The notes: generated from the letters alone by a model not told the origin. A stretch of DNA of 44,073 nt from DASVSE01 sp036399715 (GCA_036399715.1 DASWMO010000179.1:1-44073), one strand, 5' to 3'. Counted from the stretch's first letter, positions 1-8,317 are shown. Numbers and translations are program-made.

Positions 1-1491
1 CCGCGCGTCCTGGCTCGCCGCGCTCCGTTCGAGCGCCTGCAGCCGCGTCTCGACGGCCGCGGCCGTCCACTCGTCGGGCGCGTCGAGGCGCAGCAGGCTG
101 TAGGCCTCGCGGGCGCGCCCGGCCGGACTCTCGTGAGCCGCGGGCACGCGCGCGAGGACCACGGCGACCCACGCGAGCGCGACGACGCCGGCGAGGAGCG
201 CGAGCGCCCACGGGTTGCCCAGAATGCCCGCCACGATCGCCGCAACGGCCAGAACGCCCGCGACGATCCAGACCGGCGCAGGCGACAGGACCGGCGCGAC
301 GGGGGCCGTCTCGGTCGTGTACGCGAGCCACGTCCGCAGGGCCTCGATGCCGGCGCGGAGTGCCTCGGGGTCGTGCGGCTGGATGCGGTTGTGGTGGGCG
401 CGGAGGACCTGGCTGCGCGCCGCCATCTCGGCCGCCGCGGCCCGCGTCGCGCCGGCCTCCGTCGCGAGCGCGGCGACGCGCGCCAGGGCGTCCGCTCCGA
501 CCGCGAGGCCTTCGGAGGCGCCGGCCGCCCGGATCGCCTCGGCGACGTGCGCGGCGTTGGCCGAGGCGGCGGCTTCGGCCTTGACCGCATCCGCAACGGC
601 GCGCGCGGCCTCGTCGAGGGCGCGGACGCGGGCCGACAGCTCGGCCGGCGCGGGCGCGTCCGACGCGGCCCACGGGTGCCCGAGGAGCGCCTGCGCATGC
701 TCGGCGGCATCGCGGCGGGCGGCGGCGAGCGTCGCCTCGGCGCGCCGCTGCGCCTCGGCGAGCGCGTCGTAGCGCGCCTTGGTGTCGCGGGCGACGTTCT
801 CCATCGGCGCCGGGAACGCGTCGGCGTGGCGCGTCGCCTCGAGGGCGCGGGCGTGTGCCTCGGCGCGGCGTTCGAGCAGGTCCAGCAGGGCGGCCGTCCC
901 GGCCGCCTCGGCGGCCGCTTCCCCGCGGGCGACGAGCGCCGGGAGGGCTTCGGCCTCGGTCCGCAGCGCCGCCTGCGCGGAGCGGCGCCGGCGGACCTCG
1001 GCCGCGGCGTCCTGCGCGCGGCGTGCCGAGTCGAGCGCGCGCGGCGGCGCGGCGCGGTAGCCGAGCGCCGCCCGGGCCGTTGCGAGGTCGACGCCGCCCG
1101 AGGCGTCGCGGCGGACGGCGTCGGCAAAGTCCTGTCCGTCGTCGACGACGAGGTCGCCGAGCGAGAGGAAGTAACGGCTCCGGTACGACGCGTCCGGGAG
1201 CGCGAGGCGGTCCGCGGCGACGCCATCGCGGGCGTAGCGCGCCTCGCCGGCCTCGACGGAGACGGCCCAGGCCTCCGGCCCGACCGTAAAGCGGGCGTCG
1301 TAGCTCGGGCGCCACGGCCGGACGGTCTCGGGCCACAGCGCACCGTGGAGTGCGCGCGCGAGCGTCGTCTTGCCCTGCCCGTTCGGCCCGACGACGACCG
1401 TGAGGCCCGCGCCGAACTCGGCCCTGAGGCCCGCCTGCGGGACGCCGTAGAACGAGCGGACGGAAATCTGGTCGATGTCGAGGCGGTCCAT
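1..1491 (-). CDS. YhaN/SbcC-like coiled-coil ATPase with central membrane hairpin (partial)
   Basis: Partial gene open at the left edge; 497 codons are visible from an ATG at 1491. Residues 35-42 (GPNGQGKT) form a Walker A loop right after a short beta-rich start, as in SMC/SbcC/RecF-type ATPases. After about residue 130 the chain is Ala/Arg/Glu-rich and looks like long coiled coil. Two hydrophobic stretches sit at about residues 407-446, inside the coiled-coil part. That arrangement is known in the YhaN family, where a metallophosphoesterase partner (YhaO) is encoded next door, as here. The Walker B and signature motifs would lie beyond the edge. The likely role is a membrane-associated DNA-end or repair ATPase working with the upstream phosphoesterase. 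Family-level identification is good; the exact function is inference. Confidence 0.8.
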   Translation of the reverse strand, partial: MDRLDIDQISVRSFYGVPQAGLRAEFGAGLTVVVGPNGQGKTTLARALHGALWPETVRPWRPSYDARFTVGPEAWAVSVEAGEARYARDGVAADRLALPDASYRSRYFLSLGDLVVDDGQDFADAVRRDASGGVDLATARAALGYRAAPPRALDSARRAQDAAAEVRRRRSAQAALRTEAEALPALVARGEAAAEAAGTAALLDLLERRAEAHARALEATRHADAFPAPMENVARDTKARYDALAEAQRRAEATLAAARRDAAEHAQALLGHPWAASDAPAPAELSARVRALDEAARAVADAVKAEAAASANAAHVAEAIRAAGASEGLAVGADALARVAALATEAGATRAAAAEMAARSQVLRAHHNRIQPHDPEALRAGIEALRTWLAYTTETAPVAPVLSPAPVWIVAGVLAVAAIVAGILGNPWALALLAGVVALAWVAVVLARVPAAHESPAGRAREAYSLLRLDAPDEWTAAAVETRLQALERSAASQDAR

Positions 1492-1536
1492 GGCGGTGCG
1501 GGAAGCGGGCGCAGGCCCGGCGGGTCGTCTGGCCTG

Positions 1537-2883
1537 CTAGTCGTCGGTGTTCTGGGCGATCGCGGTCCCGAGCAGGCGCGAGACCTGCCGGCGGAGGCGC
1601 GCCGTCGCCTCGGCTGTGACGTCCTCGTCGAGGCGGCCGTCGGCCCCGAGCGGCTCGAAGACGCGGGCGGCGCGGGCGGCGCGGACCGCCCGAACCGCAC
1701 GGGCGACGAGCGCGCGGTCGGACGCGTCGAGCGCGGCCTCGTCGAGCGGGCCGTCCGTCCCGAGGCGCGCAGAGAGGCGCGCGAGCGTCGCGACGGCCCC
1801 CGATCCGGCCGCGAGTCGGCCCAGGTCGAGGTGTGGGCCGGCCGCGACGTCGACGCGCGCGACGCCAACGGTCAGGCCAGCGTGCGGCAGGTCGCCATCC
1901 GTCCGCAGGTCGGCCGCGAGCGCGTCGACGGCGTCGAAGGCCTCCGTCCGACCCGTCAGGCGGACGACGACGACAGCCCGCAGGACGGCCGGCGACGCGT
2001 CCCGAACCGCGGCGGCGTGCTCGCGGAGCGCGGCCGCGCACAGGGCGCGCGCCTGCGCGGCGTCGGCTGCGTCCGAAAGGTCGACCTCGACCGTCGCGTA
2101 GTGGACCGTTGCGAGCGGCAGCCGCTCGGCCGCCGTTCGGCCATCGGGGTAGACCGTCACGAGGGCGGCGCCGTGGACGCCCGGTTCGTCGGGCGAGAGT
2201 GGCTGCAGCGAGCCCGGCGACACGACGAGCGGCGCCCCGGCGGCATCGGCCGGGACCATGCGGGCGTCGTGGGCGCCGCCGAGCAGCCACGCCGCGACGG
2301 GGACGGCCCGGAGCGCGTCGAGGGCGACGGGCGCCGTCCGGCTCTCGCGCGCGTCGACGTCCGCGTGGAGCACGCCGACGAGCGGGACGCCGGGCAGCGG
2401 CGCGTCGGACGGGTACGTCGCGAGCGGACTCTCGGCCGCCTGCGGCCCCGCGAAGGACCACCCGACGAGGCGGAGCACCTCGCGGCCCGCCCGCAGAACG
2501 GGCGCAGAGTCCCACGTCTGCCCCCGCCCGAGCACGCGCACGAGCGGCGACGCGACGGCGTCGGCGACGGCCGGGACGACGTCGAAGTCGTGGTCGCCGG
2601 CGACGAGGAAGACCGGCAGGCCGGCTTCGGCGAGGCGCCGCAGGACGCGTTCGAGCGTGCCGAAGGCCTCGAAGGCCTTGTTGCTCGCGTCGGCGAGGTC
2701 GCCCGTGAGCACGAGCGCGTCGACGCCGCGGGCGAGGGCGAGGTCGGCGGCAGACGAAAGGACGGCCGCCGGGTCGAGGGCGGCGTCGCCGGGCGGCACG
2801 CGGGCCGGCATCCGGCCAAGGTGGAGATCGCCCGCGACGAGCAGGCGGACGGGGGCGCTGTCGCCGACCGGGGGTTCGGACAT
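1537..2883 (-). CDS. YhaO/SbcD-like calcineurin-type metallophosphoesterase
   Basis: A 448-residue protein of the Mre11/SbcD/YhaO phosphoesterase group, encoded 45 bases upstream of the YhaN-like ATPase in the same direction. Visible motifs are GDLH (D19, H21), GDLAD (D62), GDHD (96-99), a lone His at 173 and GGAH (202-205), followed by the SPGSLQP segment typical of SbcD/YhaO. Two metal-site positions differ from the family norm: GNHD reads GDHD (Asp97 for Asn) and GHxH reads GGxH (Gly203 for His). The site may still bind metal but is not canonical, so nuclease activity cannot be assumed. The C-terminal 200 residues are Ala/Arg/Asp-rich and probably form the partner-binding region. It is probably co-transcribed with the ATPase from a TAGATTGG promoter box about 35 bases upstream. 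Confidence 0.85.
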   Translation of the reverse strand: MSEPPVGDSAPVRLLVAGDLHLGRMPARVPPGDAALDPAAVLSSAADLALARGVDALVLTGDLADASNKAFEAFGTLERVLRRLAEAGLPVFLVAGDHDFDVVPAVADAVASPLVRVLGRGQTWDSAPVLRAGREVLRLVGWSFAGPQAAESPLATYPSDAPLPGVPLVGVLHADVDARESRTAPVALDALRAVPVAAWLLGGAHDARMVPADAAGAPLVVSPGSLQPLSPDEPGVHGAALVTVYPDGRTAAERLPLATVHYATVEVDLSDAADAAQARALCAAALREHAAAVRDASPAVLRAVVVVRLTGRTEAFDAVDALAADLRTDGDLPHAGLTVGVARVDVAAGPHLDLGRLAAGSGAVATLARLSARLGTDGPLDEAALDASDRALVARAVRAVRAARAARVFEPLGADGRLDEDVTAEATARLRRQVSRLLGTAIAQNTDD

Positions 2884-2916
2884 GAGGTCGCGGGCTGGGG
2901 GGACGAGGCCGCACGT

Positions 2917-2947
2917 CCAATCTATCGCTTCGGCGGCCCTTCACAAC
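2917..2947 (-). promoter_or_regulatory. Candidate Bacteroidota-type promoter for the phosphoesterase-ATPase pair
   Basis: On the minus strand a TTG (2945-2947) is followed after 20 bases by TAGATTGG (2917-2924), which ends 33 bases before the ATG at 2883. This resembles the Bacteroidota consensus TTTG-N19-TAnnTTTG. Pattern match only. Confidence 0.45.
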
Positions 2948-2968
2948 GCGCGGGTGACAAAACGACGC

Positions 2969-3002
2969 GCCCGCCGCGTGCACTATCGGCACGGGCGGGC
3001 GG
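2969..3002 (-). terminator. Intrinsic terminator of the small lipoprotein gene
   Basis: A 13-bp GC-rich stem (2969-2982 with 2990-3002, one bulged base, 7-base loop) lies 28 bases past the lipoprotein stop. On the minus strand the stem is followed by TCGTTTTGTC, a short T tract. It separates this gene from the phosphoesterase gene downstream. Confidence 0.6.
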
Positions 3003-3030
3003 TCACGGACAGCCGGACGGGTGCGGCGGC

Positions 3031-3435
3031 TCAGCCGCCGATGGTCCAGGTCCAGGAGCTGCCGCTGCCGATGCGGATGTTGCGCTGGACGAGCTCGTTT
3101 CCCGACGCGTGGTCGCTGTCGAAGTCCGCGCGGAAGTCCCAGCAGCCGGGCGTGAGGTCGAAGCTCATCGAGCCGCCCGACGAGATCGTGCTGGACCCGA
3201 GGCGGTCCGGCCCCCAGTTGGAGTCCGAGCACGCCGAGGCCTGCATCGAGTACACCGACATGCCGGACTCGTTGACGACGTCGAGGCGGGCCGAGCCCGA
3301 TGCCACGCTGCCGGACGAGGTGCCACCCGCGGCAGCGGCGGCCCGGTTCATGAGGCCGCTGCAGCCCGAGAGGGAGGCGAGGGTGACGACGAGGGCGGCG
3401 GGCAGCGCGAGGCCGCGAAGCGAACGGGTGTTCAT
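3031..3435 (-). CDS. Small lipoprotein of unknown function
   Basis: A 134-residue protein. The start at 3435 is preferred over an upstream in-frame start at 3507, because it places a basic n-region and hydrophobic core directly before the lipobox LSGC (Cys25). The mature part is Ser/Gly-rich with short beta-like stretches, three cysteines after the lipid anchor (two in the ACSDSNW and PGCWDF segments) and a Trp-rich end (SSWTWTIGG). No domain is recognised. It may be a small beta-sandwich exposed on the outer membrane or in the periplasm. The gene stands alone, with a hairpin on each side, so it is probably a single-gene transcript. Confidence 0.75.
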   Translation of the reverse strand: MNTRSLRGLALPAALVVTLASLSGCSGLMNRAAAAAGGTSSGSVASGSARLDVVNESGMSVYSMQASACSDSNWGPDRLGSSTISSGGSMSFDLTPGCWDFRADFDSDHASGNELVQRNIRIGSGSSWTWTIGG

Positions 3436-3518
3436 GGCGCGTTGGGAAGGTGACTCGTGGCGTCCGTGATCCGGAGCGCCTGGCCGTACGGTACACACGC
3501 GCCGCAAATCTCCGCCTC

Positions 3519-3540
3519 CCCGAATCGCGTGAGATTCGGG
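3519..3540 (-). terminator. Hairpin downstream of msrB
   Basis: A perfect 8-bp stem, CCCGAATC (3519-3526) with GATTCGGG (3533-3540) and a 6-base loop, lies 13 bases past the msrB stop on the minus strand. There is no clear T tract, so it may be a weak terminator or a transcript-end stabiliser. Confidence 0.45.
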
Positions 3541-3553
3541 CGCCGCCGAGGCG

Positions 3554-4042
3554 CTACTCCGGCGCCTCTGCCGTGCGCTGGAGGGGCGTCACGCCGGGCG
3601 GGAAAAACGCGAGCGCCGCCGAGTTCATGCAGTAGCGCTGGCCCGTCGGCGGCGGGCCGTCGGGAAAGACGTGGCCGAGGTGGCTGTCACAGCGTGCGCA
3701 GCGGTTCTCGGTGCGAACCATCAGGAACGTCCGGTCGCGGAGGTTCACGACGTGGTCCGGGTCGACAGGCTGGAAAAAGCTCGGCCAGCCCGTGCCGGAC
3801 TCGAACTTGGCCGCGGACTCGAACAGCGGCAGACCGCAGAGGCGGCAGGCGTAGAGGCCGTCCTCCTTGTTGTGGAGCAGCAGGCCACAGCCGGGGCGCT
3901 CGGTCCCGTGGTCGAGGAGCACGTGGCGCTCCTCGGCGGTCAGACCGGCCGCGTCGGCGGCGTGGTCGCGTGCAGCGCCGCGAAGCGGCGTGAGGTCGAA
4001 GCCTGACGCGGAGACGGTCGGGCTGGCGGTGGGCGTGGACAC
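3554..4042 (-). CDS. msrB: Peptide-methionine (R)-S-oxide reductase
   Basis: A 162-residue single-domain MsrB, which reduces methionine-R-sulfoxide in proteins. Four zinc-binding cysteines are visible as two CxxC pairs (C66/C69 in YACRLCG and C115/C118 in CARCDSH). The substrate-pocket motif ESGTGWPSF is at 81-89, and the catalytic cysteine is C138 in RYCMNSAAL, where the family usually has RYCxNSASL. The GTG at 4042 is chosen because the open frame upstream shows no homology and the family begins shortly before this point; an upstream start cannot be excluded. There is no signal peptide, so it is cytoplasmic. It is divergently oriented to the sugar dehydrogenase gene. Confidence 0.92.
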   Translation of the reverse strand: MSTPTASPTVSASGFDLTPLRGAARDHAADAAGLTAEERHVLLDHGTERPGCGLLLHNKEDGLYACRLCGLPLFESAAKFESGTGWPSFFQPVDPDHVVNLRDRTFLMVRTENRCARCDSHLGHVFPDGPPPTGQRYCMNSAALAFFPPGVTPLQRTAEAPE

Positions 4043-4193
4043 AGAGATCGGGGTAGTTCGCCCGGTCAACGCGCGCGCACCGGCCGGGCTCCCGCGAGAA
4101 CGCGTGACGAATCGCCCGACGCGGGCCCGAGTGCCGCATCGGAACAGCCTGCACGGGCTGCGCCGTTCAGCGACCCTCTCCCCCGCCCCTCCG

Positions 4194-5504
4194 ATGGCCG
4201 CCTCTCCCCTGTCTCGCCCGATTGCCGCTGCGCTCGTCGGCGTCGCCGCGCTCCTGCTCACTGCGGGCGCGTGCAGCCCGACCGCCCCGACGCGCGCGGA
4301 CGCCGCTGGTCCCGCCGCCTCGGGCACCTCGTCCGCTGCCGGCCCGGACGGTGCAGGCCCGGACGGTGCGGCGTGTGAACCCGTCGAGACGGGCCCGCCG
4401 AACGGCCGCGACCAGCGGCCGGCGTTTGCGGGCCAGACGCGCGCATGCGCCGCCCCGAGCAACGTCGCGTTCACGGTCGACGTCGTCGCGACCGGCCTCG
4501 TGCACCCATGGGCCGTGGAGCCGATGCCCGACGGGCGGTTGCTCGTGACCGAGCGGCCGGGGCGCTTGCGGATCGTGACGGCCGCTGGCGCCGTCGGCGC
4601 GCCCATCGCCGGGTTGCCGGCCGTCGACGCCCGCGGCCAGGGCGGCCTCCTCGACGTCGCGCTGAGCCCGATGTTCGCGGCCGACCGGCGCGTCTACTGG
4701 AGCTACGCCGAGCCCCGGCCGGGCGGCAACGGCACGGCGGTCGCCCGCGGCACGCTCTCGGCCGACGAGCGGCGCATGGACGCCGTCGAGGTCCTCTTCC
4801 GCGTCCAGCCGACGTACGACGGCGACAAGCACTTCGGCTCGCGCCTCGCCTTCGGCCCCGACGGAATGCTCTACATCACCCTCGGCGAGCGGTCCGACAC
4901 GCCGATGCGGCCGCAGGCGCAGAGCCTCGCGAGCCACCTCGGCAAGACGATCCGCATCGCGCCCGACGGGTCGGTGCCACCGGACAACCCGTTCGTCGGG
5001 CGCGCGGGCGCCCTCCCCGAGATCTGGTCCACGGGCCACCGCAACGTGCAGTCCGCCGCCTTCGACGCCGCAGGCCGCCTGTGGGAGGTCGAGATGGGCA
5101 CGCGCGGCGGCGACGAACTGAACCTTATCCGCCGCGGCGCCAACTACGGCTGGCCCGTCGCGGCATACGGCGTCGAGTACTCGGGCGCGCCGATTGTCGG
5201 GGCCGAGACGGTCCGCGAGGGAACGGAGCAGCCGGTCTACTACTGGGACCCCGTCATCGCGCCCTCGGGCGCGGCGTGGTACACCGGATCGGCCTTCCCG
5301 GCGTGGCGTGGGAGCCTGTTCGTTGGCGCGCTCGGGCAGCGCCGCCTCGTCCGGCTGACCGTCGAAGGCGACCGGGTGACGGGCGAGGAGCACCTGCTCG
5401 CCGAGCGCGGAAAGCGCATTCGCGATGTCCGCGAGGGCCCCGACGGGGCGCTGTACGTCGTGACGGACGAGGACGCGGGCGAACTCTGGCGCATTCGGCC
5501 GTGA
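4194..5504 (+). CDS. PQQ-dependent sugar dehydrogenase (soluble aldose dehydrogenase type), lipoprotein
   Basis: A 436-residue protein with an N-terminal signal and probable lipobox ending at Cys27 (AGAC), then a low-complexity linker containing a tandem GPDGA repeat. From about residue 95 it matches the soluble glucose/aldose sugar dehydrogenase (Asd/YliI) beta-propeller family. Landmarks are the HPWAV start of the propeller, ERPGRLRIV, GLLDVALSP, HFGSRLAFGPDG, TGHRNVQ and GGDELNLIRRGANYGWP. The family oxidises sugar aldehydes or aldoses with PQQ in the periplasm. PQQ biosynthesis genes are not in this window. The start at 4194 is chosen from the signal sequence; the open frame upstream is antisense to msrB. 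It is convergent with copA, sharing a bidirectional terminator. Confidence 0.88.
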   Translation: MAASPLSRPIAAALVGVAALLLTAGACSPTAPTRADAAGPAASGTSSAAGPDGAGPDGAACEPVETGPPNGRDQRPAFAGQTRACAAPSNVAFTVDVVATGLVHPWAVEPMPDGRLLVTERPGRLRIVTAAGAVGAPIAGLPAVDARGQGGLLDVALSPMFAADRRVYWSYAEPRPGGNGTAVARGTLSADERRMDAVEVLFRVQPTYDGDKHFGSRLAFGPDGMLYITLGERSDTPMRPQAQSLASHLGKTIRIAPDGSVPPDNPFVGRAGALPEIWSTGHRNVQSAAFDAAGRLWEVEMGTRGGDELNLIRRGANYGWPVAAYGVEYSGAPIVGAETVREGTEQPVYYWDPVIAPSGAAWYTGSAFPAWRGSLFVGALGQRRLVRLTVEGDRVTGEEHLLAERGKRIRDVREGPDGALYVVTDEDAGELWRIRP

Positions 5505-5514
5505 CCGGAACGGG

Positions 5515-5546
5515 TCATGCCGGGTGCGGCGAGGCACCCGGCATGA
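5515..5546. terminator. Bidirectional terminator embedded in the copA 3' end
   Basis: A perfect 13-bp inverted repeat (5515-5527 with 5534-5546, 6-base loop) lies between the convergent sugar dehydrogenase and copA genes. The stem includes the copA stop codon and its last codons, so copA mRNA folds within its own coding end. Neither side has a strong T tract. Confidence 0.55.
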
Positions 5547-7863
5547 CCTGGCGACGCAGGCGCAGCGCGTTGGCGAGCACGAACACGCTGGAGAGCGCCA
5601 TCGCGGCCGCGGCGAGCGCGGGCGAGAGCGTCACGCCGAACGCCGGGTACAGGGCGCCGGCCGCGACCGGAATGAGGACGACGTTGTAGGCGAACGCCCA
5701 GAACAGGTTCTGCCGGATGTTCCGAAGCGTCGCCCGGGCGAGGACGATCGCGTCGACGAGCGCCGCCGGGTCTGGTCGGACGAGGACGACGTCGGCCGCC
5801 TCGATGGCGACGTCGGTCCCGGACCCGATGGCGACGCCGACGTCGGCGCGGGCGAGCGCGGGCGCGTCGTTGATCCCGTCGCCGACGAACGCGACGCGGG
5901 CGGGCGGGCCGTCCCGTCCGCCGGCCTGGAGCCGGGCGACGGCCTCGGCCTTGTCTGCCGGCAGCACCTCGGCGAGGACCGTCGCGATCCCGAGGTGCCG
6001 GGCGACGGCCTCGGCCGTGGCGCGGTTGTCGCCCGTCACCATCGCGACGGTCAGGCCGCGGGCGAGCAGGGCCGCGACGGCACCCGCCGCCGTGTCGCGC
6101 ACCGGATCGGCGACCGCGAGGACGGCGGCGAGGCGGCCGTCGAGCGCAGCATAGAGCGGCGTCCTGGCGTCACCGGCGAGGCGCGCGGCCGTGTCCGCAA
6201 ACGGCGCCACGTCGAGACCGAGCCGGGCCATGTGGCGGTCCGCCCCGACCCAGACGCGGCGCCCCTCGACGGTCGCCTCGACGCCGAATCCTGGAATCGC
6301 CTCGAAGTGCGTCGGCGGCGAGAGGGCAAGGCCCCGGGCGACGGCCGCGTCAACGAGCGCGCGGGCGACGGGGTGCTCACTCCGGGCCTCGGCAGCCGCG
6401 ACGAGCCGAAGCACATCGTCCTCGGCGAACCCGACGGCCGGCACGAGGTCGGTGAGCGTCGGCCGGCCGAGCGTGAGCGTGCCCGTCTTGTCGAAGGCGA
6501 CCGTGTCGACCTCGGCGAGCGTCTGGACCGCCTCGCCGCGGCGGAACAGGATGCCCATCTCGGCCGCCCGCCCGGTCCCGACCAGAATGGACACCGGCGT
6601 CGCCAGCCCCATCGCGCACGGGCACGCGATGATCAGGACCGAGACGGCGGCGACGAGCGCGTGCGACAGCGCCGGCTCCGGCCCGACGGCCATCCACACG
6701 CCGAACACGGCCGCCGCGACGGCGAGGACGGCCGGGACGAACACGGCGACGACCTGGTCGGCGAGGGCCTGGATCGCCGGCCGCGACGCCTGGGCGTCGC
6801 CGACGAGCCGCGTGATCTGGGCGAGCAGCGTATCCGCTCCGACGCGGTCGACGCGGAAGAGAAAGCTTCCGGTCCCGTTGACCGTCCCGCCGACGACAGT
6901 CGCTCCGGGGCCCTTCTCGGCCGGAACCGGCTCGCCAGTGACGAGGGATTCGTCGACGTAGGACGCGCCGTCCACGACCGTCCCATCGACCGGGACGCGC
7001 TCGCCGGGGCGGACCCGGACGAGGTTGCCGACGCCGACCTCCGAGATGTTGACCTCGACCTCCTCGCCACCGCGGACGACGCGGGCCGTCGCGGGCTGAA
7101 GCTCGACGAGCCGGCGGATCGCCCGGCCCGTTCGCCCCTTCGCGATGGCCTCGGCGACCTTGCCCGCCAGGACGAGGGTGACGATGGTCGCCGCGGCCTC
7201 GTAGTACACGTGGACGGCCCCGGGCGGCAGCAGGCCCGGCGCGAACGTCGCGGCGACGGAGTAGGTATAGGCCGCGCTCGTCCCCATCGCCACGAGCGTG
7301 TTCATGTCCGGGCTCGCGTGGCGGAGCGCCGCCCAGCCGGCCCGGTAGAACGGCCACCCCGGCCCGAACTGGACGGCCGTCGCGAGGGCGAACGAGACCA
7401 GCCAGAGCGTCTCCATCGGGACCCGCGCGTGGAGCCAGGCCATCCCTCCGGGCACGACCATCGGGACCATCTCGAGCAGCCAGAGCGGGACCGTGAGGGC
7501 CACGGCCCAGGCGAGACGGCGCCGGAGCGCCAGCCGCGCCCGTTCCGCCCGGTCGTCATCCGTCTCGGCCTCCGTGCCCGACGCGTCCGGGTCACTCGCG
7601 AGATCGGGAACGCCGTACCCCGCCTTTCGGACGGCCGCGTGGAGCACGTCCGGAGACGCCGTGGCGCTGTCGTACTGCACGGACGCCCGCTCCGTCGCGA
7701 GGTTGACCGTCGCCGCGGCCACGCCGGGCACGCGGGTCAGGGCTCGCTCGACGCGGCCGACGCACGCGGCGCACGTCATCCCCTCGACGGGGAAGGACGC
7801 GGTCCGGGCCGGCGCTCCCGCTTCCGTCGAGGTCTGGGTCGGACGGGCGTTCATCGGCGTCAC
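5515..7863 (-). CDS. copA: Copper-exporting P1B-type ATPase
   Basis: A 782-residue P1B-type ATPase that exports Cu+ from the cytoplasm. It has one N-terminal heavy-metal-associated domain with GMTCAAC (Cys31/Cys34). The eight-helix P1B core carries the transmembrane metal motif CPC (414-416), the phosphorylated DKTGTLT (Asp458) and the hinge GDGINDAP at about residue 660. CPC with a single CxxC domain is the Cu+/Ag+ pattern. The start at 7863 (MTPMNARP) has an alternative Met three codons in. It is the last gene of a minus-strand copper cluster preceded by the cysteine-rich protein, cupredoxin and DUF305 genes, with 113 bases separating it from the cysteine-rich gene. Confidence 0.96.
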   Translation of the reverse strand: MTPMNARPTQTSTEAGAPARTASFPVEGMTCAACVGRVERALTRVPGVAAATVNLATERASVQYDSATASPDVLHAAVRKAGYGVPDLASDPDASGTEAETDDDRAERARLALRRRLAWAVALTVPLWLLEMVPMVVPGGMAWLHARVPMETLWLVSFALATAVQFGPGWPFYRAGWAALRHASPDMNTLVAMGTSAAYTYSVAATFAPGLLPPGAVHVYYEAAATIVTLVLAGKVAEAIAKGRTGRAIRRLVELQPATARVVRGGEEVEVNISEVGVGNLVRVRPGERVPVDGTVVDGASYVDESLVTGEPVPAEKGPGATVVGGTVNGTGSFLFRVDRVGADTLLAQITRLVGDAQASRPAIQALADQVVAVFVPAVLAVAAAVFGVWMAVGPEPALSHALVAAVSVLIIACPCAMGLATPVSILVGTGRAAEMGILFRRGEAVQTLAEVDTVAFDKTGTLTLGRPTLTDLVPAVGFAEDDVLRLVAAAEARSEHPVARALVDAAVARGLALSPPTHFEAIPGFGVEATVEGRRVWVGADRHMARLGLDVAPFADTAARLAGDARTPLYAALDGRLAAVLAVADPVRDTAAGAVAALLARGLTVAMVTGDNRATAEAVARHLGIATVLAEVLPADKAEAVARLQAGGRDGPPARVAFVGDGINDAPALARADVGVAIGSGTDVAIEAADVVLVRPDPAALVDAIVLARATLRNIRQNLFWAFAYNVVLIPVAAGALYPAFGVTLSPALAAAAMALSSVFVLANALRLRRQVMPGASPHPA

Positions 7864-7955
7864 AGGAGGTTGGACACCGGACGTGACTCCCGGTTACCTC
7901 GTTGCCCGTTTCGCCACCGCTGGAGCAGGCAGGGTCCAGAACGTGAGCCCGGCCC

Positions 7956-7976
7956 CGCGCCGTCGACCCCGGCGCG
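7956..7976 (-). terminator. Weak hairpin after the cysteine-rich gene
   Basis: CGCGCC (7956-7961) pairs with GGCGCG (7971-7976) across a 9-base loop, immediately past the stop codon on the minus strand. There is no T tract. It may reduce readthrough into copA or protect the short upstream message. Confidence 0.25.
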
Positions 7977-8183
7977 TCAGCGCGTCGGGCAGGTGCCGCC
8001 GGGGCAGCAGTCGTCGCACGTGCCGGACGCGCACTGGCAGGTCTCGCACGTGCAGCGGCAGTCCGGGCAGCAGCACGACTCCCCGCAGGGGCAGGCGTCG
8101 GAAACGAGGGCCGAGTACGCGTAGGCCGACGGGGCGGCGAGGAGCGCGACGGCGAGTAGCACCCGCTTTGCAATCGTGTTCAT
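7977..8183 (-). CDS. Secreted cysteine-rich metallothionein-like protein
   Basis: A 68-residue protein. Residues 1-22 are a clear signal peptide ending APSAYA. The mature 46 residues contain 14 cysteines arranged as CPC, CCC, CxxC, CxC and CC clusters. There is almost no hydrophobic core, which is typical of a metal-thiolate protein rather than a disulfide-folded domain. Its place between a cupredoxin and CopA suggests it binds Cu+ outside the cytoplasm, but no known metallothionein family is recognised. The ATG at 8183 is chosen because it opens the signal peptide. An in-frame ATG at 8321 overlaps the cupredoxin stop (ATGA) but would add 46 Arg-rich residues and bury the signal. A TAGCTTGA box lies upstream. 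Confidence 0.8.
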   Translation of the reverse strand: MNTIAKRVLLAVALLAAPSAYAYSALVSDACPCGESCCCPDCRCTCETCQCASGTCDDCCPGGTCPTR

Positions 8184-8278
8184 GGCGAGAGGGCGGGGTC
8201 GAAAGAGGCTCCCGGAGCGGTGAGCGCCGCCGGTTGGGCGAGTGCGGCGAGGGCCGGACGATGCCGGCTTGCGTCCGA

Positions 8279-8286
8279 TCAAGCTA
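8279..8286 (-). promoter_or_regulatory. Candidate internal promoter box (TAGCTTGA)
   Basis: The minus-strand TAGCTTGA lies 95 bases before the cysteine-rich gene. It matches the TAGCTTG box found before other genes here, so that gene and copA could be expressed separately from the cupredoxin. No good upstream -33 element is visible. Confidence 0.3.
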
Positions 8287-8317
8287 CGCCGGGCGTGCCG
8301 TCGCAGCAGGCCGGCGC

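Noticed and set aside
133..3453. Plus-strand open frame of 1106 codons
   Set aside because: It is antisense to the YhaN-like ATPase, the phosphoesterase and the small lipoprotein gene. Its protein is Arg/Gly/Asp-rich with no domain; long antisense frames are expected at this GC content.
4371..4420. Short tandem repeat in the sugar dehydrogenase linker (GPDGA twice)
   Set aside because: It is a low-complexity linker between the lipid anchor and the propeller; not evidence of a special function.
4167..5537. Minus-strand open frame of 456 codons
   Set aside because: Antisense to the sugar dehydrogenase, which has clear family motifs on the plus strand.
5524..8124. Plus-strand open frame of 866 codons
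   Set aside because: Antisense to copA and the cysteine-rich gene, with an Arg/Asp/Gly-rich shadow composition and no motifs.
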